Shown here: positions 1-10,501 of the stretch, in pieces | Layout of the letters: each line of letters opens with the position of its first letter | Numbering within the stretch: the first letter of the stretch is position 1 | Origin: Gnetum montanum | Taxonomy: Eukaryota > Streptophyta > Gnetopsida > Gnetales > Gnetaceae | Length of the DNA stretch: 34,937 nucleotides | Reading direction: 5' to 3' | Assembly (NCBI GenBank): GCA_015680685.1 | Contig: MNCI01024020.1 | Span: 844,941 to 879,877, forward strand | Made by a program: the position numbers and the translations under genes | The notes under the pieces: generated by a model | Databases searched by the model: none | Told to the model about the DNA's origin: nothing | What the model saw: only the letters and a program-made list of their open reading frames with translations

Positions 1-1
1 A

Positions 2-391
2 CCAGCCTCTTTGAAAAATGAAGAGCAACCTGTCATCTGTGAGACTTCGCACCGTTACATTCTCTAAGCCCCAAGTTGTCGTGATCCATCGCATGATAAG
101 CTCCATCCGTGGATGCACTCCTTCAAACATGAATTTGCCCAACAAGCTCCTCCTCAGAGTTTTCACTAGCTCCTTAGGTGGGCAGCCCACCTTGAGGCAC
201 ATAGTGGCCCCCTCTCTTAAGTAGGCCTTGAAATCTTCCTCTCCACCTGTTTTCATTGGAGCCCTGACCATTGACCTATTCCCATTCATGTTCACATCTC
301 TACCATCTCTTGCCCCCTCTCCAAACACCCCTTCGTTCAGGCATTGGCCAGCTATGCCCAATGATGTTGCCAGCTGTGCCCAATGATGTTG
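2..391 (-). CDS. DUF4283-like domain fragment, open at left edge
   Basis: On the minus strand a frame stays open for about 130 codons, from just after a TAG at 392-394 to the window edge. The early part is Gly/Ala/Arg-rich. A folded-looking segment follows with GKFMFEGVHPRMELIMRWI, then a W-G-L-E-N-V-T-V pair and D-D-R-L-L-F-I-F. This GKF...W-x-L...V...L-x-D...LF-x-F layout is how I recognise plant DUF4283, an N-terminal domain often found in plant LINE ORF1-like and zinc-knuckle proteins. No Met near the start can be trusted, and the C-terminal part with any zinc knuckle would lie outside the window. It could be a gene exon or a piece of a retroelement ORF1. The family call is from pattern memory only. 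Confidence 0.45.
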
Positions 392-2030
392 CTACTCTGT
401 CTCACCCCCCAACCCTTCGTTTTCCCACTCATCACTCCCTCTGGATTTGATGACTTTTCATTAATCAAATTTGAGGTGTTCTTTGGAGTCACCTTGATTT
501 TTTTTTTTTTGGGAGTTTCTTGCTTGAGTGGGAATCATGGAGAGATGCCAAATCATGCGCTTTGTCGTTTCAAAAGCAAACACCTTGATTTAGAGAAGAC
601 AAGGAAAAGTGAAAACATCGAAACGTGCGGTTTTCTGCACCAATTGCAACACTGTTGGGCCAAGGATTTAGACTGCTCATACTCTCAGCTGCCAAATCCC
701 TCCCGTGATTATCAGCGGATAATTCCAACGAAATCTTAAACTCCATACGAAAATCAATCCCATGCCAATTTAGGCCAACTACGTTAGAATCAACATGCGA
801 ACAATTGCAACAGAACCTGATTTCGGATTCGTGCATGAACTTTTCATGTGCACGCCATTCGCGTTCTTCCCGGCGGAACTTGAGGTCGTCTTGACTGCGA
901 CATTTTTTTTTTCTTCTTCTTCTTCCTACGCCACCATTCCAACACAACTCAACACGCTCCTAATCCGAGCTTCTTCTCCATTTCTATAGCGACCCTTGCT
1001 CAACTGCGAAGTCTGAAAATCACGAACTCCGCCGAAATCTACAACGGTAATTGTGCATGTGAGATTTTGCCTCGTCCTGGGATTTATGGTTCGAGTTCTT
1101 GCCGTTGGTTTAGAAACAAGGCCGCGTCTGCAGAAGCTTTATGAGAGTTATCGAATGCCTCTTTTTTTTATAAAAAAAAAATTTCTTGTTAATTTCGAGC
1201 GTCTGCTCTCACAGATGATTAGTTGCTATGCGAATTCCCACTGGCTTTGATTTCCATTTATTATTTTCACACGCTCGTTCGAATGATTCCGCAGTCCAAA
1301 TTTGCTCGCGAGTCCGGGCAACTTGGCTACGACGATTTCCTTAACACCCTACCATCAGGAGGACAGGAATTTTCAAACTTCGTTGCTATTCTTACACAAA
1401 GGCCTGTTCCTCCAACGATTTTGATAACATCTGTGTTCTGCAGAAGACAGGCCTCAAGCGCTGAAACCAGAGAATCGTTTAGAATGCCAATGCCGCTGTT
1501 TGTGGTGTGTAGTGTTTGAATTTCCCACAGCTAGGAAGCACCAAACTGTTTGAGAGGCTTCTGCATGATTTTAAAATAAAACCACCTTAACTTCTGGTTA
1601 TTCACTCTGCTCGAAGAAATTCTATACCATGCTTGAGTTGAGCTGTATGAAAAAATTCTTACTAGAGACAAAATTAATCTCAGAGAAAAAAACAAAACAC
1701 ATGCAAAAACATCCAAATCTTCTGCATAATGTAAATAAAATTAAGTTCTTGCAATCTTTGCTGGCTTTTGCTTCGTCTATTTCTTCTTGTTTTCACCGCA
1801 CTGCAACATTCGACATTTCAGAGACTGAAAGGAAAGTGCTGCTTCTCTTTGTTTCTGTATTGCTGTATCTACGCGGTTTTCTGCCCCTTCGCCGCCCATT
1901 TGGTTTCAATTTTCGGGCTAAATCGTTTACAGCGTAAGCAATTAAGTTTGAAATTTGCCCCATCAAAGACGACAGTGAATGAAATTGTGCGTGAATTTTT
2001 TTTTTCTTTTTTGGTATTTTGGTGCTCCTT
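392..2030. other. No recognised gene; mixed-composition sequence
   Basis: Several short ORFs occur on both strands but none shows a domain I recognise. Around 905-1050 there is a pyrimidine-rich stretch with a TTC run, followed by a moderately GC-rich tract ending in a GGTAATT splice-donor-like site near 1045. That would suit a 5' UTR exon, but I find no matching coding exon. Poly-T runs lie near 500, 905 and 1990. CpG is visibly commoner here than in the retrotransposon zones, so this may be low-copy DNA. Confidence 0.3.
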
Positions 2031-2040
2031 TGGGGACCCA

Positions 2041-2051
2041 GGTTCGAATCC
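2041..2051 (+). repeat. tRNA-like B-box motif, possible SINE remnant
   Basis: The 11 bases GGTTCGAATCC match the internal B box of RNA polymerase III promoters (T-arm of tRNAs). They are preceded by GGGGACCCA, a context common in plant tRNA-derived SINEs. No convincing A box or acceptor stem lies upstream, so this is not a tRNA gene. It may be a decayed SINE or chance. Confidence 0.3.
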
Positions 2052-2488
2052 TTCCTTCTCGAGTATGAGTTTGGTATCAATGTAACGTGTTAAGAAAATG
2101 GGGGTATTTGAACTGAATTTTTTTAAATAATATTTATCGTTAAGATATATATATTCAGAATAAAACTTTATAAGTCAGTATTACTTATTAGAATCAAAAC
2201 TATAACTTGGATCTTCCAAATAAAGGGAATCATAAATGGAGCCTTAATTTAATATTCCTTGTGTATTTGTTTTACAAGGTGGAGTTGCTTAATCCAAAGC
2301 CTCATTGCCCATCTCGTTGAGTGGGGTTTAGAACCATTGATGGGTTCCCATCTCTAGAGGATTTCTTCAAAAAAATGAGCATTACCTAGAGCCTCAGCTA
2401 GGTAAAAACCTAACTTCTTTGAGCTCAAACCCACATTTTCTAACTTGAAAAACAAGCATCATATTATTGCTGCAAATTATGGTCTTCT
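2052..2488. other. No gene seen
   Basis: AT-rich sequence. The only structure I notice is a short hairpin near 2338-2351 (GATGGG, TT, CCCATC). No coding signal is recognised before the LINE remnant begins. Confidence 0.3.
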
Positions 2489-3083
2489 ATATAGTTGCTA
2501 CCTAGGATCAATCCTTCAATCAAATGGTGAATTTGATAAAGATATCAAAAATAGAATTGAGGCAAGATGGTCAAAATAGAGACAAGCTAGTGTTGCTCTA
2601 TGTGATTAAAGAATACCAATAAAATCAAAGAGAAATTTTTATATGACAACAATTAGGCCTATTATCTTATATGGTATTAAATGTTGGGTAGTCCAAAAGA
2701 GCTAATCAGTGTGACAAAAATGTAAATGCTTCAATAGATGTCGAATGTTACTATAAGAGATAAACTACATAATACATACATGAGAGGAAGACCTGAAGTG
2801 GCTTCTATTTTAGATAAGCTACAAGAATGATGGCTTAGAAGGTTTAAACATGTGCAAAGAAGATCAGACAATGAGCCTATAAGTAAAAGTTATTACATCA
2901 TTGTTTAGGAAAGCCGCTAAAAGGAATACCAAAGAAGACATTGGAAAAAATGGTAAAAGATGATTTGAGAAAACTATAAATAAATAAAGATCTAGCTTTT
3001 CATAGAGACGAATGATGAAAAAGATCTCATGTAGACAACCCCATTTTATTGGAAAAAGGCTAGGATGATGATGATGATGATGT
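2489..3083 (+). pseudogene. RTE-type LINE, 3' end of reverse transcriptase ORF with GAT tail
   Basis: The plus strand reads as the C-terminal part of an RTE-clade non-LTR reverse transcriptase, broken by stops and frameshifts. Recognisable pieces in order are YLGSILQSNGEFDKDIKNRI, then E-A-R-W, a TTIRPIILYGIKCWV-like segment, a decayed R-M-L stretch, and a Lys-rich terminus with D-D-L-R-K-L and H-V-D-N-P. The stop is followed at once by six GAT repeats (3064-3082). RTE elements typically end in such short trinucleotide tails rather than poly(A). The 5' end is missing, as is usual for truncated LINE insertions. In the family this part lies after the catalytic core, so no catalytic residues are present. 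Confidence 0.8.
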
Positions 3084-3410
3084 CATAGTTGCTCAATAAC
3101 ATTTCAAAATTACATTTAGCTTGAACTAGGATGACATAGTGTTTAAACTTTTAAGGGTAACATCTCTTCCACCGCAAATGAAATGTGGAGTGTGAAATAA
3201 ATATAGTTTAAAGTATCATAAGTTAGTGAAAAACCAAGCTCTTGAATGTTGCATGACCACTTCTCTTAAACCTAGTTTCCAAGTATTATTATAAAAATTT
3301 AAATAAAGGATTGTAGATGGATTGAGCGCCTTATCTGACCTTAAAAGAAAATGTAAAAAAGAATCTATTTTTGCATGAGAAATCAAAAGATAACTGTTTT
3401 GCTCTATTAT
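3084..3410. other. No gene seen; flank between LINE and LTR A
   Basis: AT-rich, with no recognised coding signal on either strand. It lies directly downstream (in the minus direction) of LTR A and shows no primer-binding site, so LTR A is read as a 3' LTR with this as flank. Confidence 0.3.
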
Positions 3411-4268
3411 TGATCAGCAATGGTGCATCCCAACACTCTACCATACAAGTCACAAGTGTTCACATGCGACTAGATCATAATACGTGGATCAACAATGTAG
3501 ATATGCTAGGAGTTTATATTAATTTCATAATCATTGTCTTCTCACTTTTGAGTTAGTGAAGTCTAAGTGTATGGTTTAACTGACAGTGAGGCACATGATA
3601 AGTAATATTGTAAGGCTCAACCTACTCTTAGAAAACATGATTAAAAATGGAATTAAAGTCTAGGTCTAAGTAATACAGAAATGGAAATCTATTCTATCCT
3701 AGAGTGATTAGTATCCAATCCTAGTTTACCAATCACGTCTTGGGCTTAGGTAATTGTCATTGGGATTACCAAGTAAAATCACTACTAAGAGAATTAAGTG
3801 ATACCACTACTAAGTTACCAAACAATTACACTTAAATGCTTGAAACCAATTGTACTCATTCTACTTAACTAAAGAGCATAAAAAGTATAATACTTTGGAA
3901 TGTAAAGTACTAAGTTACAAAAATAGGAAAATTATGCTAAGTAAACAAAAGAAAAAAAGAACTAAGGGAATGTTACAATGATGCAAAAGAGTCTTGATCT
4001 TTATTACCGATCATGAACTGTGCCCAAGTACAATTTACTTGAATAAAGTCTTTGTTCAACTACTTAACACCACATTGTAGGCATTCACACTATCATTAAA
4101 ACTACAAAATTAAAATGCCCGAGTTTTGGATAAGGGTTGGCAAAAATTATTATGGCTTGTATGCCCAAGTGTTGGTATTTATAGGGCTACATAGCTCTTG
4201 AGACATCATATCAACAATGATGTAGCTTGAGCTACAATATTGCATTTGATCAACAATGGGTTTTATCA
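3411..4268 (-). mobile_element. LTR A of an Athila-like Ty3/gypsy element
   Basis: About 858 bp on the minus strand, starting TGATAAAAC and ending in a TGATCA-like terminus. It lines up by eye with LTR B, LTR C and LTR E. Shared landmarks are a TATA box (minus-strand TATAAATA, 4176-4183), a conserved block CATACAAGTCACAAG near the 3' end (minus-strand complement), and a purine run GGGGG just upstream of the LTR start. No clean 5-bp target duplication can be tested because the right side is internal sequence. Boundaries are by alignment with the other copies and could be off by several bases. Confidence 0.65.
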
Positions 4269-4543
4269 TGCCCCCATGACTGATTGGAAACTCATCCTTG
4301 AGTTAAAACAACATGACAATAGAGTCCCTTACAAAATTGGGAGGTAGATTTAAATTCTGACATGACTTAACTATTTACATGACTTTGAATGCCACATTGG
4401 TGTTTTTTACAAAATTGAACACAGTTTAACATTTGACAAGAGAAACAAAACAAAACAAAAACAAAAATTGAACCAGCACGATGTATTTTTTAGGTTCTAG
4501 GTGATGGAGGTTTCTCCATTGAATTCTTCTCTTCACTGTTAGA
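4269..4543 (-). mobile_element. Internal 3' remnant of element A, interrupted by LTR B
   Basis: This stretch resembles the sequence just inside LTR C (16294-16480): in minus-strand terms a purine run ATGGGGG sits directly before the LTR start, preceded by AT-rich non-coding DNA. It is cut after about 275 bp by the terminus of LTR B. I read it as element A having been entered by, or recombined with, element B. Confidence 0.5.
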
Positions 4544-5528
4544 TGATGAGCAACAAGTACCTCCTTTGCCCAACCATACAAGTCATAAGCATTCATGTGC
4601 AATCCTATTGAATCCCATGGATGAGACTAGTGTGGTATCTAGATTGTTAAGCATTGATCACATGTCACTGTCTTCTCACTTTGACTAGTGTTGGTTTGGT
4701 CACATATGATTTACTCCAAAGTGTAGCATATGATTATTGATGCAGTGTAGCTAAGGCTAAATTATATAAGAAAATGAAAATTAATTATTTAATCTAATTT
4801 ATAACAAGAAAATAAATCCTAAACTATCCTAAGGGTAATGAGTGTTTGTTTCCAGCTTGTCGTACATGTCCTAAACTCACGTACCCACTATTGGGATTAT
4901 CAAGTGTTATGCTATTGGTCGAACCAAGTAATAACGCTATTGGGATTACCAAACAAACATGTGTTTACACTCGAAACTGGTCATGCTTATTCCACCAATT
5001 GATTAAAATGGATGGAAATGTAAATATTAACTAAGTACATGAAAAGTAAATTGCATTGAATGTGAATCTATTCTATTCTATTCTAAAGTATTGCAAGAAG
5101 TTCCAAGAATCTTGTCTTTATTATCATCACATCAAAGTTTTTAGGTCCATTGATGCTTGAACAAGGATTTGTACAATCCTTGAAGTCCTATTGTCGAAAC
5201 TTAGAAAATATTCTAACTCTTATAGAAATAAACTATAAGAGTTTCGCTATACTATTGACTCTAAAATACCAAACACGTGGTGGGTGCTCACATATTTATA
5301 GGCAAATATTGGCATTGCATTGATGGGGATGTGTTAACACATTTAACTACATCAACAAGAATGCATCAATGGGTTGCAACAATGCATCTAAGACGTGTTT
5401 CCTATTAATCCATCAACTTATTTTCATCCCCACATATGTGATGATGCATCTAAGATGCATTGATGGGGATGCGTCGACAAGGATGTGTCAATGCATGCTC
5501 ATCAATGCAGCCCAATGATGATTCATCA
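4544..5528 (-). mobile_element. LTR B, with expanded U3
   Basis: About 985 bp on the minus strand, ending in GTTGCTCATCA, the same terminus as plus-strand LTR E. The TATA box is at 5293-5300 (minus-strand TATAAATA). A minus-strand AATAAA lies near 5118-5123. The U3 (about 5301-5528) is some 130 bp longer than in LTR A or C. It carries many copies and inversions of a GATGCATTGATGGGGATG-like motif, consistent with internal duplication of promoter-region repeats. Internal element sequence, not flank, follows to the right, so this is the 3' LTR of the element whose extra ORF lies at 5529-7470. Confidence 0.7.
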
Positions 5529-7470
5529 TTAGGCTTTTGAAATTAGTATCTACTGAGAAGCACTTGAAGTTTTTCCTCTTTCATCCTAGGATCATGTACC
5601 GTCCATGCATATTATGCAATGTTGGATTGAGTCGATACATCCCATAGACATGACAGTTATAGAAACATTTTGTTGGCTTTGGTGTACCATGCCGCAAACT
5701 ATTATTGTTTTCCTTTAAAGGCCTTGGCCACCTTTCTTAACTCTTGGTAATTTGTCATTCAGCACACCAGGTTTGCTGTAATATATTTTTGTCCTTGGTA
5801 ACTAGCCTTTACAACTTTAAGCTTTGAGCTTGCTACATGCAACTTCTACAAGGCATCTTTTTGATCAGCAAACTCTTTCTCATACATGGCTGCTACATGT
5901 TGCTCGAGATTATTGTGAGGCCATCCTATTGTTAACATGCCCAAGTTAGCATACCGTAGGTTAGCTAACCCCATGTGCTCTATTAAGTTCTCAATTTGTA
6001 GGTTCTTATTCTTTATTTTAGCTTGATGGATGTGGGCTAGGTTATCTAGGATGAGCTGCCAATCTAGTGTTTGGACAATGATAGAATTGATTTTGGCCTT
6101 TTCCATCTAGATGTCCTTTTCATTTATCTATTTGTACATTACCACTTAGTCCCTAAAATGCTCCTTGAGTTTCTCATGCTTCTTGGCCTCATTTTGCCAT
6201 GCACTTATTTCAATAGCAGACTTCTAATAGATGACATATACTTCATCCATTGATAATGCTTTGTTCTCATGGGCCAATTTGTTCATGTCTTGGTTGACTT
6301 GAATGAACTATTCTCACAGTTGATGGATGCTTTCTTCGAGAACATTCTTTTGCTTTTCAATGTCACTAAACCTAGTGTTATTGATAGCAAGATTCTTATT
6401 CTACTCTTCAAGGATAGTGAGAGCTTTGGCGTGTGCATATGTTTAAGGTTTAGCTACTGAGGCATTTTACAAACCTCCTTTTTTCCATCTCCACTTATAT
6501 GTTTTGGATAACCAGCTACCTCACTTGATCAGTCCTATACTATTCAAGCTTATCTGGGATGGCAAATGATGCAAGGCCCCTTATTGTTGTTCTCAAAGGT
6601 CCCAATTCTTCCTGTAACCTCTGCACTTCATTTTTAGCATGCTCTTCCCTTGTTTCTTTCATTGCTATCTATCCATTGGTGGCTATTAAGTTAGATTGCA
6701 TTGTAGTGATATCACTGGGGAAGGATGTTCTCATGTTTTGCTGGTGTCATTGAGGTACCGGCTAGCATTTGAGTATCTTTAGCTCTAGAAATATTGGTCA
6801 GTGGCATAATGGGAACATTGAATGATTGACTGGTGATTACCTCTACTACTTTGGTTGTATCCTAGTGTTGCATGATCACAACTCTAACACATTCACTAGT
6901 TTCTAGCATCACCTTGAAGGATGCAACGTTCTCCAATATTTTTTGTGCCTAATCATCTTCTTCTTTTGCTTGCAAGGATACCTACTCACTAGTAGGTCTT
7001 GTGGAAACTATAGGCCTGATAGAGCTTTCTCTGACTCTATATAGGGTTGAACCCTCCCTTGCTCCCCATCTAATGGTATCTACAATCTAGCTTAGATGGC
7101 TCATTCAAGAATAGTAGTCTTATGGTTGTGGTGGAGCTTGTTGCTCATGTCTATCACTTATAGGTGTTGAACCACTAAAACCTACCTATTGTTGTTAACT
7201 ACTAGCTAGAATGTTACCAGCTAGTATAGATCTTGATGCCCCCTCAATGCCTACTGGCTTCTCCAATTGATCTTTTTTGGGTGGCACTAGATTTAACATT
7301 TCAGTGTAGGATGCATTTTGGGCCTTTCTTGGGACATCATTGGTGTAACCTAGGATCCTTGCTTGCTTATATAGCTTTATGATTAGGCAAGGGAAATCCA
7401 ATATTAGTTTTCTTGCCTTCTTCTTCTCAAACCATCTTTGAATCTATAGGAATAGAAAATGGATAATGTT
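5529..7470 (-). pseudogene. Extra ORF (aORF) downstream of pol, copy 1, decayed
   Basis: Minus-strand coding debris next to LTR B. The two clearest pieces are 7401-7195, containing FPCLIIKLYKQARILGYTND, and 6106-5846, containing LIEHMGLANLRYANLGMLTI. Both have recognisable counterparts in the same order in copy 2 (LPFSYLIQKLYKRGG near 18540; MIEYMELANLHYVNLAMLTA near 17050). That shows this is one protein family, not chance ORFs. The C-terminal part is Glu/Lys/Leu-rich and looks coiled-coil. I see no signal peptide or membrane segment, so despite its env-like position I would not call it an envelope protein. Stops break it throughout. The N-terminal third seen in copy 2 is missing, and the homology stops before the tandem repeats. 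Function unknown. Confidence 0.6.
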
Positions 7471-7540
7471 AGAATTTAATTTCCTCATCAAAATTGCACT
7501 TTCTCAAGGTGCATATGTTGAGATCTTATTATGTCTCTTC

Positions 7541-8108
7541 ATTTGGCCGATAGGCCATTACCAGTCATAATTCGGTAACGTTAATATTTTGTGTGTAACG
7601 CTGACCAACGTTGACTTTCCCACGGCCCAACTTTGTGCACAACGCTAACATGTAACTAAAATTCCAGAGAACGTTGACGTGTAACTAAAATTCTAGACAA
7701 CCCATTTCGGTAACACAACTTTGTGCACAACACTGACGTATAATTTGGCCAATAGGCCAGTCGGTAACGTTAATATTTTGTGTGTAACGCTGACCAACGT
7801 TGATTTTTCCACGGCCCGCCCATTTCGGTAACGCAACTTTGTGCACAACGTTAACGTGTAACTAAAATTTTAAAGAACGCTGATGTGTAACTAAAATTCA
7901 AGATAGCCCATTTCGGTAACACAACTTTGTGCACAACACTGACGTATAATTAAAATTGGAGACAGAAGATAGCCCATTTCGGTAACACAACTTTGTGCAC
8001 AACACTGACGTATAATTAAAATTGGAGACAGACCATTTCACTAACGCAACTCTGTACATAACATAATGTGTTATGAAAACTCTGTACATAACATAATGTG
8101 TTATGAAA
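7541..8108. repeat. Hierarchical tandem-repeat block (about 200, 66 and 30 bp units)
   Basis: Three nested periods are visible. A unit of about 200 bp starts TTTGGCCGATAGGCC near 7542 and recurs as TTTGGCCAATAGGCC near 7744, sharing CGGTAACGTTAATATTTTG and AACGCTGACCAACGTTGA. A 66-bp unit (CCCATTTCGGTAACAC ... ATTGGAGACAGA) is repeated exactly twice near 7903-8034, with related copies upstream at about 7701 and 7819. A 30-bp unit is repeated exactly at 8049-8078 and 8079-8108; each contains a hairpin CATAACA, TAATG, TGTTATG. The block is rich in AACGTT, GTAACG and TGACGT words. It resembles the subterminal repeats of some DNA transposons, but no terminal inverted repeat was found. Confidence 0.85.
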
Positions 8109-8147
8109 GGTTAGGTCCTTTGCATTCTTATAAATAATAGATAATGC

Positions 8148-8450
8148 GTGAAAACATTCCTGGGCCAGCATTCTAGCCAAAGACAGAAACGACGCGCAGA
8201 TAGAAAAGGATCGAAGCGTGGATTAGGGCGCGAAACAAGAGGCGGAGGCCGCACGACTCCTGCCACTTTCCACGGTTCCGGCACTTCAACTGGTGGAAGC
8301 TCCATTCCTAGGCCAGCAGAGTTCGGAGACAGGCGAAACCAGGAGAGCGTCAGCAAGGCGCTCAACGCCTACTACGGCGCCGCATTGCTGGCCCGCGCTC
8401 TCGATGACCGCGACTTGGCTAATGCCGCCGCGACGCGCCCGTCAATCTGA
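8148..8450 (+). pseudogene. GH81 endo-1,3-beta-glucanase relic
   Basis: Two pieces of a plant-type glycoside hydrolase 81 appear in order on the plus strand. The frame at 8267-8308 gives FPRFRHFNWWKLHS, then a TAG at 8309-8311 where the family has Trp of a HSWA motif. After a frame change, 8337-8390 gives NQESVSKALNAYYGAALL, matching the family's NQESxSEAxNAYYxAALL signature. The second Glu of that motif, a catalytic residue as I recall the family, is Lys here. GH81 enzymes cut beta-1,3-glucan; a full protein has several hundred residues, so only about 60-100 remain. The patch is GC- and CpG-rich compared with its surroundings. Homology is not visible past about 8440, and upstream of 8250 it is uncertain. 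Inactive by truncation, stop, frameshift and the Glu-to-Lys change. Confidence 0.65.
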
Positions 8451-9239
<789 letters not shown>

Positions 9240-9549
9240 AGGCCAGAAGCTGCTCCGCAGACGGAATCCGTTTCCTGGCTGTGGATTTGGCTCTGATGTT
9301 TTCTGTAATTTTGTTTTTCCGGAAGTGGCTGTGTGCCGAATTTGCAGTTTTGCACAGTGAAGTGAAATGAATGAATGATGATGATGAAGATGAAGATAAT
9401 ACTATAAAGGATGATAATATTATAATATCATACTTTACGAAGTACGCGGCAGCCATTGCAGCTCATCTTCTTCGCTCCTCCTCTCGGTGCCTTCCTGTAA
9501 CGCAATTCGCATCCGTTAGTGGAAAATACCCAAAGAAACAAGAACTCTG
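9240..9549 (-). other. Possible 5' end of the peroxidase relic
   Basis: On the minus strand a Met near 9456 starts MAAAYFVKYDIIILSSFIVL followed by a Ser run, which looks like a signal peptide and would suit a secreted peroxidase. The frame does not join exon 1 without a shift. The usual N-terminal peroxidase motif (a Cys-Pro pair) is not clear. An ATC/ATG-type trinucleotide run lies at about 9370-9400. Confidence 0.3.
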
Positions 9550-9720
9550 TGTCGTCCTCGAAAATGATCGAAGAAAGAAATCTCAGTGAACAGACGAAGA
9601 AATCTTTGGCGCAAATAATCGAAGAAAAGAAAGAAATTATACTCGAAAATGATCGGAAAAAAGCCGGAAGAAATTTTACTTGAAAGTGATCAAAGAACTC
9701 GAAGATAATCCAACCAGAAA
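9550..9720. repeat. Decayed GAA-rich minisatellite
   Basis: A phrase like CTCGAAAATGATCGAAGAAA recurs in degraded form near 9555, 9650 and 9685, separated by GAA-rich spacers. It is visible on the plus strand as purine-rich sequence. No coding role is supported. Confidence 0.4.
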
Positions 9721-10360
9721 TTTTCTTCTAGAAGCTCTTCCAAGGAAGAGAAGAGATTCGTTATTTAAAAGAAAATCGGTGAGGGCGGGGATGATTGCAT
9801 ACCTGTTGCTGGGGTCAGGCTCAGGCTGGGACATGAGAGAAAGGTGAATTGTGCGAGCATGCGGAAAACGTTATTCGGTGCGGTGCCTGCGTGTGCGTGC
9901 CAAGGAGACCAATGACGGAGCAAGCACAGAGCAAGTGAACGAATGATGCGTCGTTATCTGTGCTGCGGTGGCAAAGTTCTGCGTGCTGCTGCTGAGAGAA
10001 CAAACAAAGAAGCATCATCTCTCATTCATGTCCTTCCGGTGCTGCGGATTTCGTGCGTGGATTGAATGTTGTCGCACTGCTGTGTATGATGACTGTTCTC
10101 GCATATCGCGTAATTTTATATCCCTTGCATTTCACTGTGGCGTGGCTTTTTCAGATCTCGTTATGATAAGGCAATAATGGTTTTTTTTAATGGGCTGATA
10201 TTTTTGGGAAGAATGATGAGGAGTTCCTAGGGCAAGTATATGGTATCCACGCGTGTTGAGCATTTTTCAAGTTCAAGTGCCGAGTAGAAAAATCAATGGT
10301 TCTACAATTACAACTGTTGATGCATAAATTTTGGTCATGCCAACACCAGAAAAACTCGTT
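9721..10360. other. No gene seen; relatively GC-rich stretch
   Basis: The composition is less AT-rich than the retroelement zones, but no motif is recognised in any frame. A TTCTAGAA core near 9725, like a heat-shock element half, is the only regulatory-looking word. It is too short to call. Confidence 0.25.
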
Positions 10361-10364
10361 TGAG

Positions 10365-10419
10365 GAGACTATTGCTTAGGGCGCCTCCCGTATGGGTACG
10401 GAAACCCAGGAATAGTCTC
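10365..10419. other. 55-nt nested inverted repeat (stable hairpin)
   Basis: The outer arms GAGACTATT (10365-10373) and AATAGTCTC (10411-10419) are exact complements. Inside, GGG (10379-10381) can pair with CCC (10405-10407), and CCGTA (10388-10392) with TACGG (10397-10401) around a TGGG loop. Read on the minus strand it lies about 400 nt downstream of the TATA-like site at 10785-10798, so it could be a structured 5' leader. Confidence 0.6.
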
Positions 10420-10501
10420 AGCTCGAGAGAGTCATGTGACCAAGTGATACAAAGATAGAGAGAAAAAATACAGATAGAGATAGAACAAGGAGAGAGAAAT
10501 G

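Noticed and set aside
383-947. Overlapping ORFs of 118 and 125 codons on both strands
   Set aside because: No recognisable motif; frames overlap antiparallel and include low-complexity Phe/Leu or Arg/Lys runs from T-rich tracts.
2041-2051. tRNA gene suggested by a perfect B box
   Set aside because: No A box, anticodon stem or acceptor stem can be drawn upstream; kept only as a possible SINE remnant.
2338-2351. GATGGG-TT-CCCATC hairpin as a terminator or regulatory site
   Set aside because: Too short, and no transcription unit is associated.
7898-8089. Minus-strand ORF with a repeated 22-residue unit
   Set aside because: It is simply the translation of the exact 66-bp tandem repeat; 66 is divisible by 3, so the frame stays open.
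7541-8108. CRISPR-like array
   Set aside because: Repeats are tandem with related, not unique, intervals and vary in unit size; the DNA is clearly plant nuclear.
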